Of a stretch of DNA of 64,000 bases, positions 23,798 to 35,641 are shown piece by piece (the stretch's first letter is position 1; every line of letters starts with the position of its first letter). Where the stretch lies: the NCBI RefSeq assembly GCF_023898315.1, contig NC_064616.1:645602974-645666973 (forward strand). The letters run 5' to 3'. This stretch comes from Schistocerca nitens (taxonomy: Eukaryota; Arthropoda; Insecta; Orthoptera; Acrididae). The notes under the pieces were generated by a model that was not told the origin of the DNA, made no database searches, and saw only the letters and a list, made by a program, of their open reading frames with translations. The position numbers and the translations under genes were made by a program.

Positions 23798-26673
23798 GCT
23801 TGAGCCTCTGCATTGGAGAACTACCCCCCAGCCTTGTGCACCCTCAAATGGCGGATGGAAAGGAAAGTCCTCTCGTTCGCTGCATGCTACAGTGAACCAT
23901 TAATGCCCCATTTGCGGAGTGGGAGCTCCTCAGAGCTCTTGCACATTGCCCTGATACAGCTCCTGGGCCAGATTGGATCCACAGTCAGATGATTAAACAT
24001 CTCTTATCTGACTACAAGCGACATTTCCTCATCTTCGACCAGATCTGGTGCGATGGCGTCTTTCCATTGTAATGGTTGGAGGGCATCATCATTCCGGTGC
24101 CTAAAGCCGGTAAAATCCAGTTTGATGTGGATAGCTATCGGCCCACCCATCAGCCTCGCTGTTCTTTGTAAGGAACGTATGGTGTGTCGACGGTTGGGTT
24201 GGGTCCTGGAGCCACGTGGCCTACTGGCTCCATGTCAGGTCGGCTTCCACCGGGGCCGCTCTACCACTGATAATCTTGTGTCCCTTGAGTATGCCATCCG
24301 AACAGCCTTTTCCAGATTGCATCACCTAGTTGCCATCTTTTTGATTTATGAAAAGCGTATGACACGACCTGGCGACATCATATCCTAGCCACTTTGTATG
24401 AGTGGGGTATCCGAGGCCCACTCCAGATTTTTATCCACAATTTCCCGTTGCTTTGTACTTTCCGTGTCCAAGTTGGTGCCTCCCATAGTTCCCCTCATAT
24501 CCAGGAGAATGGGGCCCCACAGAGCTTCATATTGAGTGTATCTCTATTTTTATTGGCCATTAATGGTCTAGCAGGCAGTCCGTCTCACCTTCCCTGTATG
24601 CAGACAACTTCTGCATTTCGTACTGCTCCACCAGTAGTAGGATTGCTACGGGGAACCGTCCACAAGGCGCAGTCTTGGGCTCTAGCCCACAGTTTACAGT
24701 TTTTGGCCGCAAAGTCATGAGTTATGTACTTCTGTCAGTGTCGCACCGTTCATCTGGAACCAGAACTTTACCTTAATGTCGATCCACTCACCATAGTGGA
24801 GACATATCAATTCTTAGGAATGGTTTTCGACCGCCGATTCACTTGGCTACCTCACCTCTGTCAGCTTAAGTGAAAGTGCTGCTAGCACCTCAATGCCCTC
24901 CGCTGTCTGAGCAGCACCAACTGGGGTGCAGATCGCTCTACGCTGCTGCAGCTCTACAGAGCCCTTGTTCTAGCCCACCTTGACTATGGGAGTGTGGTTT
25001 ATGGTTCTGCAGCACCCTCAGCGTTGCGTTGGCCTAGTGACAGGAGCTTTCAGGACGAGTCCGGTGACCATCGTCCTGGTGGAGGCCGGAGTACAGGTTA
25101 GGCTTGCGCAATTGCTCTCCAGTTACGTTGCAAACGTTAGTAGTTCTCCTGCGCATCCGAATTACCGTCTCATTTTCCAGCCCATGGTGGTTCATCTCCC
25201 TCATCGGTGGCCCAGGTCAAGGCTTACAATTGCAGTTCGTGTGCGACCCCTTTTCTCTGAACTGGAGTCCTTACCTTTACCACCTATACTTTAGGTTCAT
25301 TCACGAATACCTCCATTGTGTACACCTACGCTGCGGCTTCACCTGGGCCTTTCACGTGGCCCTAAGGACTCAGTTAACCCTGCGACTCTCCGCTGTCACT
25401 TCCTCTCTATTCTCGACATGCACCGGGGCCATGAAGCAGTTTACACAGATAGCTCGATTGCTGATGATCATGTTGGCTTTGCCTATGTTCATGGAGGACA
25501 TATAGAACAGCATTCCTTGCCAGATGGCTGCAGTGCTTTCAGTACAGAGCTGGTGGCCATATCTCATGCTCTTGAGCTCATCTGCTCATGCCCAGGCGAG
25601 TCATGTCTCCTGTGTACTGAGTCCTTGAGCAGCCTACAAGCTATTGACCAGTGCTAGCCTCGCCATCCTTTGGTAGCGACCATCCAGGAGTCCATCTATG
25701 CTCTGGAATGGTCCAGTCATTCAGTGGTGTATGTCTGGACCACAGGTCACGTCGGAATCCCACGCACCGAACGTGCCGACAGGCTGGCCAAACCGGCTAC
25801 GTGGAAACTGCTTATGGAGATTGGCTTCTCTGAAACTAACATGCATTCAGTATTACGCTGCAAGGTTGTGCACCTTTGGGAGATGGAATGGCATAATCTC
25901 ACTACGCACAACAAGCTGCATGCCATTAAGGAAACTACGAATGTGTGGAAAAGCTCCGTGCATGCCCCTCGCAGGGACTCTGTGGTTCTCTGTCCGTGCC
26001 ACATTGGCCACACATGGCTGATGCATGGTTACCTCCTCCATCGCGAGGACCCACTTTGGTGTCTCTGTGGCTCACGAATGATGGTTGTCCATCTCTTACT
26101 GGACTGCCCACTTTTAGCCCCTCTGTGGCAGACTTTTAACCTTCCCAGCACCCTGCCTTTGGTGTTGGGTGACAATGCTTCAACTGCAGATTTAGTTTTA
26201 CATTTTATTCATGAGGGAGTTTTTTATTGTACCATCGAAGGGTGGACATTTAGCCTTCTCTCCGAGGCCGCCACCCTCCCTCCATTTTAACTGTCACACT
26301 TTCTTTGCATTTGTTTTTTCTTGGTGGTTGTCTTTTCCCTACATTTATTCATCTCCCCTTGTCTTTTTGGAGTGGACATTTTAACGTGTTGCAGAGTGGC
26401 TGACTTATCCTCTTTTATTAGTGTGATCAGCCAGCCCAGACCATCTGCTCTATGGTTTTAATATCTTCTACTTTTCCTTGTGGTGTATGTTTTCCCTGTT
26501 TCGTGTTCATTCCATTTGTTTTCTTTTTAGATGTGGTTCCCCATTCCTTTTCCCCTTTTACTTTCTCAAATGTACTTTGGGTGTTTTTGTACCTTGAGTC
26601 TTGCTTGCATCAGGAAAGATGGACTGATGACCCTGTAGTTTGGTCCCTTTATACCCCAAACCAACCAACCAAG

Positions 26674-26745
26674 ATCTGGGTCCTGTTGCTCTTCCAGTCA
26701 CTGAAACTACGTAATTCCTGGGTCTAATACTCAATAGGATACTTT
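26674..26745 (+). mobile_element. LINE C1, middle segment (RT thumb)
   Basis: After the C2 insertion, C1-type coding resumes: LPVTET, then FLGLILNRILSWSF, the thumb motif of I-group reverse transcriptases. It is cut by element D and picks up again at 30391 with SLSVLHVLSGTFWGAHR. Assignment to C1 rests on position, strand and the imperfect target duplication around C2. Confidence 0.6.
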
Positions 26746-26746
26746 C

Positions 26747-27530
26747 TTGGTCCTTCAGTATGTCTTACCCAGCAGTCCGCTGCTGCCTCGAGGTGCAGCG
26801 ACGGCGGAGGGTCTGGCGCGTCGCTTGAGACACCCCAGGTATCGCTTGCTGCATCCGCTGACTCAGCCGCCGAGGCACCTTCTAGTGTACCCGACGTGTT
26901 GGGGCCGCTCTTACCTCAGGGTGAGTGGCGTTGCTCCAGGCGGAGGGTCAATGTGGAGGCTGGCCCCGCCCGTTCATCCTGTTAGTGGGCAGTTGGCCGC
27001 TCCTTCAACAGGGCCCGAGCAGGCACACGGGGGCAAAGGCTTGCTGGTTATTGGGAGCTCCAACGTTACGCGGGTGATGGAGTCCCTTAAGGAAATAGCG
27101 TACAGGACTGGAAAGAATTCTAATGTGCACTCGGTTTGTCTGCCGGGGGGCTTCATCCAAGATGTGGAGGCGGCCTTGCCTGCGGCTATCATGCATACGG
27201 GGTGCAGTCATCTGCAAGTAGTTGCTCACATCGGTACCAATGATGCCTGTCGCTTGGGTTCTGACGCGATCCTCAGTTCGTACGGACGGCTGGGGGATTT
27301 GGTGAAGGGTGCAAGCAGAGCTCTCTATTTGCAGCATCGTTCCCAGAGTGGATTGGGGTCCTTTGGTTTGGAGCCGAGTGGAGGGTCTCAACCAGTGGCT
27401 TCGTCGACTCTGTGACGGTCTTGGCTGCAGATTTCTAGACTTGTGCTATTGGGTGGGGAATTGTAGGACGCCCCTAGATAGGTCAGGGGAGCACTACACT
27501 AAGGAAGCGGCTACTCGGGTAGTAGAGTAA
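26747..27530 (+). pseudogene. CR1-like ORF1 with SGNH/GDSL-esterase-like domain, frameshifted
   Basis: A first frame (26747-27415) holds LLVIGSSNVTRV (block I-like, Ser in GSSN) and VVAHIGTNDAC (block III-like GTND). The end continues in a second frame (27309-27530) with LDRSGEHYTKEA, which fits the Asp/His block V. Esterase-like ORF1 proteins are known in CR1 elements (family knowledge); their role is thought to be membrane or lipid interaction. A frameshift lies between about 27310 and 27410. The N-terminal 90 residues are Pro/Arg-rich and unassigned. Confidence 0.65.
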
Positions 27531-27532
27531 TT

Positions 27533-30160
27533 GTGGCGTGCACATGGGGGTTTTTTAGGCTAGGCAGTAGTGCAAGGTGTCCTGATGAACACTCACCAGT
27601 CGACGTGCAGGCAGGAAAATCAGGACGCGCTCAGTATGAAGACACTTCAGCTTTCAAGATATTAGCACTAAATTTTCAGAGTGTTCGGAAGAAAGTTCCT
27701 GAATTTACTGCCCTCCAGGAAGCATGTGGCATGCAAATTATTCTCAGGACTGAGACCTGGCTGAACCCTGAGATAGGAAGTTCTGAAATATTTAGTGAGG
27801 GTTGGAACGTATATCGGAAAGACAGATTAGACACTGTAGGAGGTGTTGTCTTCATTGCAGTTGACAAAAATATTGTGTCTACTGAGGTCGAAGTAGAGTG
27901 TGATTGTGAAGTTATCTGGACACGTTTAACAGGGCTGGGAGAAATAAAGTTAATTGTTGGGTGTTATTACCGGCCACCAGGTTCCACTGTGACAGTTCTA
28001 GAATCATCAAAGGGAGTCTACACTCCATATCGCAGAAGTACCTGGATCATGATATATTAGTCAGAGGCGACTACAACCTACCTAGTATAGACTGGGATGT
28101 CTATGGATTCATTACAGGTGATACAGACAAGCCGTCGTGTGAATTACTTTTGGACACATTATACGAAAACTGTCTTGAGCAGCTAAATCGACAGCCAACG
28201 CCTAATGGAAATATTTTAGATCTGGTAGCCACAAACAGACCAGACCTCATTGATGGTGTCAGTGTTGAGACAGGGACTAGTGATCATGATGTTGTCATTA
28301 CGATTATGGTTACGAAAGTTAAAAAGGCGGTCAAGAAGGCTAGGAGAGTATTCTTACTAGAAAGAGCAGATAAGCAGTTGTTAGCATCCCACTTAGTAAA
28401 TGAATCGACTTCATTTACTTCCGGCACGATGGACGTGGAAGAATTATGGGCAAATTTTAAACACATTGTAAATCACGCATTGGAGAAGTATGTGCCAAAA
28501 AAGTGGGTTACAGATGGAAAAGACCCACCGTGGTTTAACAGCGCAATTCAGAGAAAGCTCAGGAAGCAAAGACAGTTGCACTCGCGGTACAAGAAAGATC
28601 GGGAGAATGAGGACAAGCAAAAGTTAGTAGAGATTCGTGCTGCTGTAAAAAGAGCGATGCGTGAAGCATACAACCACTGCCGCCGTCATACCTTAGCAAA
28701 AGATCTTGCTGAAAACCCAAGGAAATTCTGGTCTTACGTAAACTCGGTAAGCGGGTCGAAGGCTTCCATTCAGTCACTCACTGATCAGTCTGGCCTGGCA
28801 ATGGAAGACAGCAAAAGGAAAGCTGAAATTTTAAATTTAGCATTTGAGAAATCTTTCATGCAGGAGGATCGTACAAACATACTGCTGTTTAAGTCTCGTA
28901 CAGATTCCCATATGGAGGACATAGTGATAGACATCCCTGGGGTTGTGAAGCAGCTGAATGGGTTGAAAATAAATAAATCACCAAGTCCTGATGGGATTCC
29001 AATTCAGTTTTACAGAGAGTACTCTACTGCATTGGCTCCTTACTTAACTTGCATTTATCACGAATCTCTTGCCCAATGTAAAGTCCCGAGTGACTGGAAA
29101 AAAGCTCAGGTGACGCCTGTATATAAGAAGGGTAGAAGGACGGATCCTCAAAATTACAGCCAATATCCTTTACATCGGTTTGTTGCAGGATTCTCGAACA
29201 TATTCTCAGTTCAAATACAATGAATTTCCTTGAGACAGAGAAGTTGCTGTCCATGCATCAACATGGCTTTAGAAAGCATCGCTTCTGCGAAATGCAACTC
29301 GCCCTTTTTTCATGTGATATCTTGCGAACCATGGATGAAGGGTATCAGACGGATGCCATATTCCTTGACTTCCGGAAAGCGTTTGACTCGGTGCCCCACT
29401 GCAGACTCCTAACTAAGGAACGAGCATATGGGATTGGTTCCCAAATATGTGAGTGGCTCGAAGACTTCTTAAGTAATAGAACCCAGTACATTGTCCTCGA
29501 TGGTGTGTGTTCATCGGAGGTGAGGGTATCATCTGGAGTGCCCCAGGGAAGTGTGGTAGGTCCGCAGTTGTTTTCTATCTGCATAAATGATCTTTTGGAT
29601 AGGGAGGATAGCAACGTGCGGCTGTTTGCTGATGATGCTGTGGTGTACGGGAAGGTGTCGTCGTTGAGTGACTGTAGGAGGATACAAGATGACTTGGACA
29701 GGATTTGTGATTGGTGTAAAGAATGGCAGCTAACTCTAAATATAGATAAAAGTAAATTAATGCAGATGAATAGGAAAAAGAATCCCGTAATGTTTGATTA
29801 CTCCATTAGTAGTGTAGCACTTGACACAGTCAGGTCGATTAAATATTTTGGCGTAACATTGCAGAGCGATATGAAGTGGGACAAGCATGTAACGGCAGTT
29901 GGGAAGGTGGATAGTCATCTTTGGTTCATTGGTAGAATTTTGGGAAGATGTGGTTCATCTGTAAAGGAGACTGCTTATAAAACACTAATACGACCTATTC
30001 TTGAGTACTGTTCAAGCGTTTGGGATCCCTATCAGGTCAGATTGAGGAGGACATAGAAGCAATTCAGAGGCAGGCTGCTAGATTTGTTACTGGTAGGTTT
30101 GATCATCACGCGAGTGTTACGGAAATGCTCCAGGAACTTGGGTGGGAGTCTCTGGAGGAA
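27533..30160 (+). pseudogene. CR1-like ORF2, endonuclease and reverse transcriptase, frameshifted
   Basis: Three frames cover the protein: 27533-28060, 27961-29223 and 29220-30056, with a further change after 30056. The endonuclease runs from FKILALNFQSVRKK to the SDHDVV block (about 28280). The RT shows FLDFRKAFDSVPH (about 29362), SSGVPQGSVVGP (about 29530) and FADDAVVY (about 29625), then the thumb KTLIRPILEYCSSVWDP. Catalytic motifs look whole, but at least two frameshifts prevent a full product. Confidence 0.85.
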
Positions 30161-30390
30161 ACCAGCATTTGAGGCTGACTGCAGTATAGTTTTACTGCCG
30201 CCAACTTATATTTCACGGAAAGACCACAAAGATAAGAGAGATTAGGGCTCGTACAGAGGCATATTGACAGTCATTTTTCCCTCATTCTGTTTGGGAGTGG
30301 AACAGGAGGAGAAGATGCTAGTTGTGGTACGAGGTACCCTCCGCCACGCACTGTATGGTGGATTTCGGAGTATGTATGTAGATGTATATG

Positions 30391-31932
30391 TATGCCAGTC
30401 CCTCAGTGTCCTACATGTCCTCAGTGGCACTTTCTGGGGAGCACATCGAACCACCCTCCTCCCTACTGGTTTCTTGTGCATTTGAAACTAGACAATGGGT
30501 GTTTCATTTATGCATCTGCACATCTGTCCCTCTTACACTGTCTCAATACTGTCCACCATCGTGGTATCCATTTGGCTACTGGCACCTTTTACATTAGCCC
30601 GGTTGAGAGTCTGTATGCAGAAGCTGCCGAACTAGTGCTGTCCTACCTCTGTGACTTTCTCCTCAGCAGATATGCATGCCGTTTGTCTGCCATGTATGGC
30701 CACAAATCCTATGCCTCCTTCTGCAGGCTCCTTTGATCACCAGTGTGGGGTGTGTCCCTCTTGTGTGTTACCTCCTGGAGTTCGCTTTCGGCTCATGCTC
30801 TGGCTTCCCAATGGGTGTGAACCCTACACCACCTTGGCTTTGTGTGGCAGCCAGTGTTCACCTTGGCCTTCATTCGCTTCCTAAGGACACTACTCCAGCC
30901 TCGCTCTATCACTTTCAGTTTCACAACCTTCACGTGGAACTTCGTGATAGTACCTTTGTGTTCACTGATGGCTCTCGGACTGACTGCAGTGTTGAGTGTG
31001 CCTTCGTCATTGGCACTGACATTTCTCGATATCTGCTTCTGGTACACTGTTCAGTATTTACAGCAGAGCACCCTGCATCAGGCAATGCAGTACATCCGGC
31101 GATACACACTTTTCAATTGTGTTATCTGCTCCGACTCTTTCAGTGCCCTTCAAAGCCTCCATATGCTATACACTGTCCATCCTTTAGTGCAAGGGGTCCA
31201 GGAAAGCTGTTTCTAGCTCACCCTTGATGGAGCTGCTGTGATGTTCATGTGGGTTCCTGGTCATGTCGGTCTGGCAGGAAACGAGGCCACTGATGCTGCT
31301 GCCAAGGCTGTAGTCCTTGTACCTCGGCTCACTAGTTCATACATTCTCTCCAATGATCTCTGTGTTGCCATCTGTCAGAGGGTAGTGTCACTTTAGCATC
31401 ACCACTGGTCCTCCCTTCGTGGGAACAAGCTCCAGGTTATTAAGCCTCTTCCAGTGGCTTGGATGACCTCTCGGCCCTCTCTCCATGCTGAGATCATTTT
31501 AGCTGGGTTGTGTATCAGGCACTGTCTTTTTAGCCATCACCATTTTTTAAGTGGTGCTCCCCCACCACTTGGTGCTCATTGTGTTCAACCTTTGATGGAA
31601 TGCCATTTTTTAACCACTTATGTTCTCATTTGTGTTTGCTGTCTGAATTATCAGCCATTTTATCAAATGACATCTGGGCTGTCGACCGCGTTTTACTTTT
31701 TTATCCGTTGTAGCTATATGACGAAGGACATTTAATCTGTAGTTCAGGACCTCCGTTTCTCTATGGCGTATTTTATAGACATTTCTCCATGTGCTTGTTT
31801 TTAGCTGTCTTCTCTTCTGTCGATTGGGATTAACGTGTAGTAGTTTTTAACACCTCTCTTTGTCTTCTTGTTCTACAGTTCTGACATGGGCACTTACGAC
31901 CCTAGTTGTTTTTGTGCCACAAAACAAAACAA
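30391..31932 (+). mobile_element. LINE C1, 3' segment with RNase H and 3' end
   Basis: Continues the RT thumb (SLSVLHVLSGTFWGAHRTTL; CLNTVHHRGIHLATG), then RNase H: FVFTDGSRTD (30957) and MFMWVPGHVGLAGNEATDAA (31240). The 3' end has a hairpin (ggcac ... gtgcc, 31889-31918) and an A/C-rich tail. Several stops. It could also be an independent 5'-truncated insertion, but continuity with 26674-26745 across element D argues for one element. Confidence 0.65.
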
Positions 31933-32149
31933 TCATGATTTGTACCCCTTAAGTAGTTTACTATGTGCTTATTTCTATCTGCTATGATTCCATTCAATTT
32001 TGGGAGTTTTATCTGTCATCACTTCTTTCACATCTGACAGTTTTGTTAATATGAAAAATACTGAGTTGCACCATGATTTTGGAGTCCACGCAAATCTGTA
32101 GGTCCTCCAATAACTGGGTGGGTAACTCAGTTCAAAGGTTAAGGAAGGC

Positions 32150-32640
32150 AATAGGATTGTGGCTAGTCAAGCATTTTAGTGTCTGAAGCAACATTCAGGT
32201 TGATGGCAGCTGGTTTGGTACACCATAGGCTGGTATTTTGTTCTCTAAGCATCTATGTAGAACTGTATCAAATGCCTTTTGGTAGTCAAGGAATGTGGAA
32301 TCAACTTAGGCAGCTCTGTTTGCTGCCGTACGAATTCCATGGGTGAATAGAACAAGTGGAGTAAATGAAGATTCTCCTAAATCCATCTTGATTCCTATGA
32401 GAGGATTTTCTGTTTTGGAAAAGGTCTTAACACGCAAACATAATCCACTTTTTGTATTTATACAACAGACCGACTTGAGCAATATAGGCCTATAGTGATT
32501 TACATTTGTCTGATGGTCCATCTTTGTAAGAGGAATGATCTGTGCTATTTCCCATTCACTTATAATGCTTCATTCCTCGAGCATCCTAAGGTAAACTTTT
32601 GCTGGAAGGGAACAAGTTCTTTCACATAGTGAGTATAGAA
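32150..32640 (-). mobile_element. Antisense reverse-transcriptase relic
   Basis: Minus-strand translation gives VNHYRPILLKSVC and further on YQKAFDTVLHRCLENKIPAY, which fit the NYRPIS and KAFD motifs of LINE reverse transcriptases. No full frame; old. Clade not determined. Confidence 0.55.
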
Positions 32641-32719
32641 TCATACAGACATACTGTAAGATCCTTTTCTTTCTTTAATGACATGTAGTTGAGTTTTTAG
32701 TTTGCTATCACTAGTTTCA

Positions 32720-33040
32720 GGCAACGGCCTTGCCACAGTGGATACACCGGTTCCCGTGAGATCACCGAAGTTAAGTGCTGTCGGTCATGGTCGGCACTTG
32801 GATGGGTGACCATCCCGGCCGCCATGTGCTGTTGCCATTTTTTGGGGTGCACTCAGCCTTGTGATGCCAATTGAGGAGCTACTCGACCGAATAGTAGCGG
32901 CTTCGGTCAAGAATACCGTCATAACGACCGGGAGAGCGGAGTGCTGACCCCATGCCCCTCCTATCTGCATCCTCCACTGAGGATGATATGGCGGTCGGAT
33001 GGTCTCGGTAGGCCACTCATGGCCTGAAGACAGAGTGCTT
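32720..33040 (+). mobile_element. 5S rRNA-derived SINE, copy 2
   Basis: Flanked by an exact 14-bp duplication TATCACTAGTTTCA (32706-32719 and 33041-33054). The 5S-like head runs from ggcaacggccttgcc through ACCGAAGTTAAGTGCTGTC and GCACTTGGATGGGTGACC; the body and the short T-ended 3' terminus match copy 1 at 11140-11464 in the opposite strand. 321 bp. Confidence 0.94.
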
Positions 33041-33314
33041 TATCACTAGTTTCAATATCCATCATATTGGAATCCTTCTGACAACTGGAAGGAGGAATTG
33101 TAGTATGATTTTCTGCTGCAAAACAATTTGGATATATGGAATTCCATTTCAGCCTCATCTGTGGCATCCTCCTTTTGATGCTCGTATCATCCTTAAGTGA
33201 CTGGATAGATGTCTTTGATCAGTTTACTGACTTTATGTAAGACAAAAAAACTTATGATTTTTCTCAAATTGGTAGACAGACTTTTACTTTTTATTTCATT
33301 AGATGCTTTTCTCA

Positions 33315-33533
33315 TTGATTAGAGTTTATTGTGCCACTGATGACAAGGTCTTTATAGATAGGGGAAGGGCAGGAAGGAAAGCAGCCATGCCTTTTACAAA
33401 GGAACCATTTGGGCATTTACCTTAAGTGATTTAGGGAACGATGTAGAATATAAATCTAGGCAACTGGATGAGAATTTGAACTGCCATCCTTCCAAATGTA
33501 AGTTTGTGTCTTACCACTGCACCACCATGCTCA
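33315..33533 (-). mobile_element. Old tRNA-derived SINE S1, antisense
   Basis: On the minus strand: a tRNA-like head (gtggtgcagtggtaagacac; gcagttcaaattctcatc), the body (ttccctaaatcacttaagg; tggttcctttg) and a tail like that of the 33.8-kb copy (ggcacaataaactctaatc). Strongly diverged. Confidence 0.65.
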
Positions 33534-33824
33534 GTCATTGCAGAAGATAAAAAATGAAAACTCCAAAAAAACTTGCCTGTTGTTCTAGTTGTAATTTTCA
33601 AAATACGGTTCCTTCTGTTATCTCATTTAAATGTTACCAGAATGAGTAGGTAAAAGTTCAGTTCATGTTTTTGGTTCACACTGCTGCAATATGTTTATGC
33701 TTTATAATAAATGCTGCTTCCAAAGACTTTCATTGTGTTGTTTTAATATTCGTTACATAGCATAACTCTGTGTATACATTGTGGCCATAATTTAGTTAAT
33801 GATATTCAATTAAATGACCCACCC

Positions 33825-34035
33825 TGATAGTGCATTCGGGGGGAGGAGGGGGGGGTCATTTCAAACCTGCCTCTGGCCGTCCAGATTTAGGTTTTCAGTG
33901 ATTTCCCTAAATTGCTTCGGGCAAATGGTCTGCTGAGATGGTTCCTCTGAAAGGGTGTGGCCACTTTCCTTCTCCACCCGTCCCTAATCTGAGCTTGTGC
34001 TCCATCTCTGATGGTGGGACGTTGAACACTAGCTG
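33825..34035 (+). mobile_element. tRNA-derived SINE S1 with the CTCC-type tail
   Basis: The body gatttaggttttcagtgatt, cctaaattgcttcgggcaaa and ggttcctctgaaagggtgtg match the 62-kb copy. The 3' end differs: gggacgttgaacactag followed by CTCC-rich sequence, where the 62-kb copy has a LINE-like hairpin tail. The tRNA head is damaged by a G-run (33838-33857). Confidence 0.75.
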
Positions 34036-34123
34036 TCTCCTCCTCCCCCCCCCCTCCCCAACTCAACCCCACTCCCCACCCCCACCCCCCACCCCCATGC
34101 CCCCACTGTCCCCCTCCACCACC
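34036..34123. repeat. C-rich low-complexity tract
   Basis: Expanded from the CTCCTCC tail of the S1 SINE; almost all C on the + strand with short A/T interruptions. Ends at the left edge of LINE C3. Confidence 0.8.
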
Positions 34124-34149
34124 CTCCTCTGTGTGCAGCAGAACTAATG

Positions 34150-35456
34150 TGTACTCCTTTCTGGAAACGAAGCCTTTGTTTTGTGTTGAGCACCTGGAGG
34201 ATACGTTTGGGGAAATGAGAGCTCTGTCCAAATGGCACAATGAGTCGGTTTTGATTCAGACGGCATCCCCAACCCAGTCCCGGGCGTTACTCACAGCAGG
34301 CTGTGTGATATTACTGTTTTGGTCATTCCCCACAAAAGCCTCAATATGGTCCAGGGAATTATTATTCATTTCGACGTTCTGTTATAGTCCGATCACGAGC
34401 TGCATGCCAATTTAGAACAGTGGGGTGTTCATTTCATCCAGAACCTTTACAGGGGACCCAAAGACAATAAGGTTGCCACTGGTGCCTTCATCTTGGCCTT
34501 TGAGAGTGATTCACTACCTGATGGTGTACCGATGTGATGTCAAGCCCTACGTCCCTCTCCCTATGCGGTGGTTTAAGTGCTGGAAATTTGGGCACATGTC
34601 CTCCCAGTGCCCTTCCAGCACCACATGTAGAGATTGTGGACATTCGCTGCATCCGAATACTCCATGTGCGCCTCCTCCCACCTGTGTGAACTGTGGACAG
34701 CATCATTCCCCCTGCCCGCCAGTCTGCCCAGTAGTCCAAAAGGAGCACAAAATTATGGAGTATCAGACCCTGGACAGGCTGTCTTACCACAAGGCTAAAC
34801 TGGAGTATCAAAGACTAAACCCTGTTCCCATGCTATCTTCTTATGCTGCCACCATGATGGCATCACCAGTGATGACGCCGTTACACTTATCATCTAAGGC
34901 TACACCAGTGGGGCCTCAGGGCCACCCATCTTCCTCCCCCCTCCAGTTGGCTGGGGGCATGTCTTCTCCCGTTGCTCCAAAAGCATCTACTTAGGGAGCA
35001 AGGCCACCCCCCCCCCCTCCGCCACCCAAATCCAGGGGACATCAGTCCCCTCTCCCCGGCCGCAGAAGCCTCCTTCGGCTCGTCTCGTGCAGAAGGGGTC
35101 CCTTGAGACCCTCTCTCCCAAGGTCTCCACTAATGCCACAGCAGACACTCACCAGTGCCTAAAGGAGCCAAAAGCTGTTGGACGAAGAGCTTCACAGTCT
35201 TCCTCCATGCCTGAAGCTACTTCGGAGAAGTCCTCCCAGCAACTCCCTAAAGAGAATCAACAGGGTAAGCAAACGAAGAAGAAAACTAAGAAACGGCCAC
35301 CAGGTGGCCCAGACACCACTACACACTACCAGTTCTGCACCTGAGAATGAGGTGGATATCTTAGCGTCCCCTGAGAACCTATATCTCACTGATGCCTCTT
35401 CCACAGGGGAATGGATATAAATACTCAATTGGTGGCAGCAGGTGACCCTGAGGTGT
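34150..35456 (+). pseudogene. LINE family A ORF1 (gag-like, zinc knuckles), copy C3
   Basis: The RNA-binding-like half (FCVEHLEDTFGEMRALSK) is followed at 34555-34735 by a zinc-knuckle series: RWFKCWKFGHMSSQC, TTCRDCGHSLHPNTPC, TCVNCGQHHSPC. Then a Lys/Gln-rich tail. Frameshifts separate the parts. The same order is found in C6. Confidence 0.75.
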
Positions 35457-35641
35457 AACCGCCTCCCTGCGCGCTTCATGCCTTCCCAGTCTCATGATGA
35501 TGTCATCCTCCAGTGGAATTGCGGCAGTTTTTTCCACCAACTGGCTGAGCTACGGCAACTATTAAGTTTTACACCTGCTTTTTGCATTGCCCTCCAGGAA
35601 AACTGGTTCCCGGCAAAGTGGACCCCTGCCCTCCGCAGCTA

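Larger units (their letters stand above)
16715..26673 (+). mobile_element. I-group LINE family A, copy C2, with two nested insertions
   Basis: The 5' start tgtgggtctgggg is shared with C4 (40900) and C6 (45974). It is flanked by imperfect duplications (TCTGGGACCC at 16705-16714; TCTGGGTCCT at 26675-26684, 8 of 10). Inside lie the RTE-like LINE (17074-20376) and the tRNA-like array (21915-23040). ORF1 lost about 760 bp between 20730 and 20735 relative to C6 but keeps its Pro/Ser/Lys-rich end (to 21384). ORF2 from 21424: endonuclease block FILWGDFNAHNPLWGG (21749), a 12-bp minisatellite (23642-23797), RT with YADNFCISY in place of YADD (24598), and RNase H (25316-25830, including TTGHVGIPRTERADRLA). 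The 3' end at 26621-26673 has the shared hairpin and (CCAA)n tail. Confidence 0.85.
26746..30390 (+). mobile_element. CR1-like LINE, copy D
   Basis: Carries an ORF1 with an SGNH-hydrolase-like domain and an ORF2 with endonuclease and reverse transcriptase, both with frameshifts. The 3' end carries the family tail (gtatgtatgtagatgtatat), as at 55970-55995 in copy E. It is inserted between two parts of an I-group RT thumb. A short duplication gtatg may flank it (26758-26762 and 30387-30394 region), which I do not consider proven. Confidence 0.85.

Noticed and set aside
30264-30485. 73-codon frame after element D as a separate gene
   Set aside because: It crosses the CR1-like 3' UTR into LINE C1 sequence and has no domain.
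32720-32840. A working 5S rRNA gene
   Set aside because: Only a diverged 5S-like head of a SINE with extra 200-bp body and target duplication.
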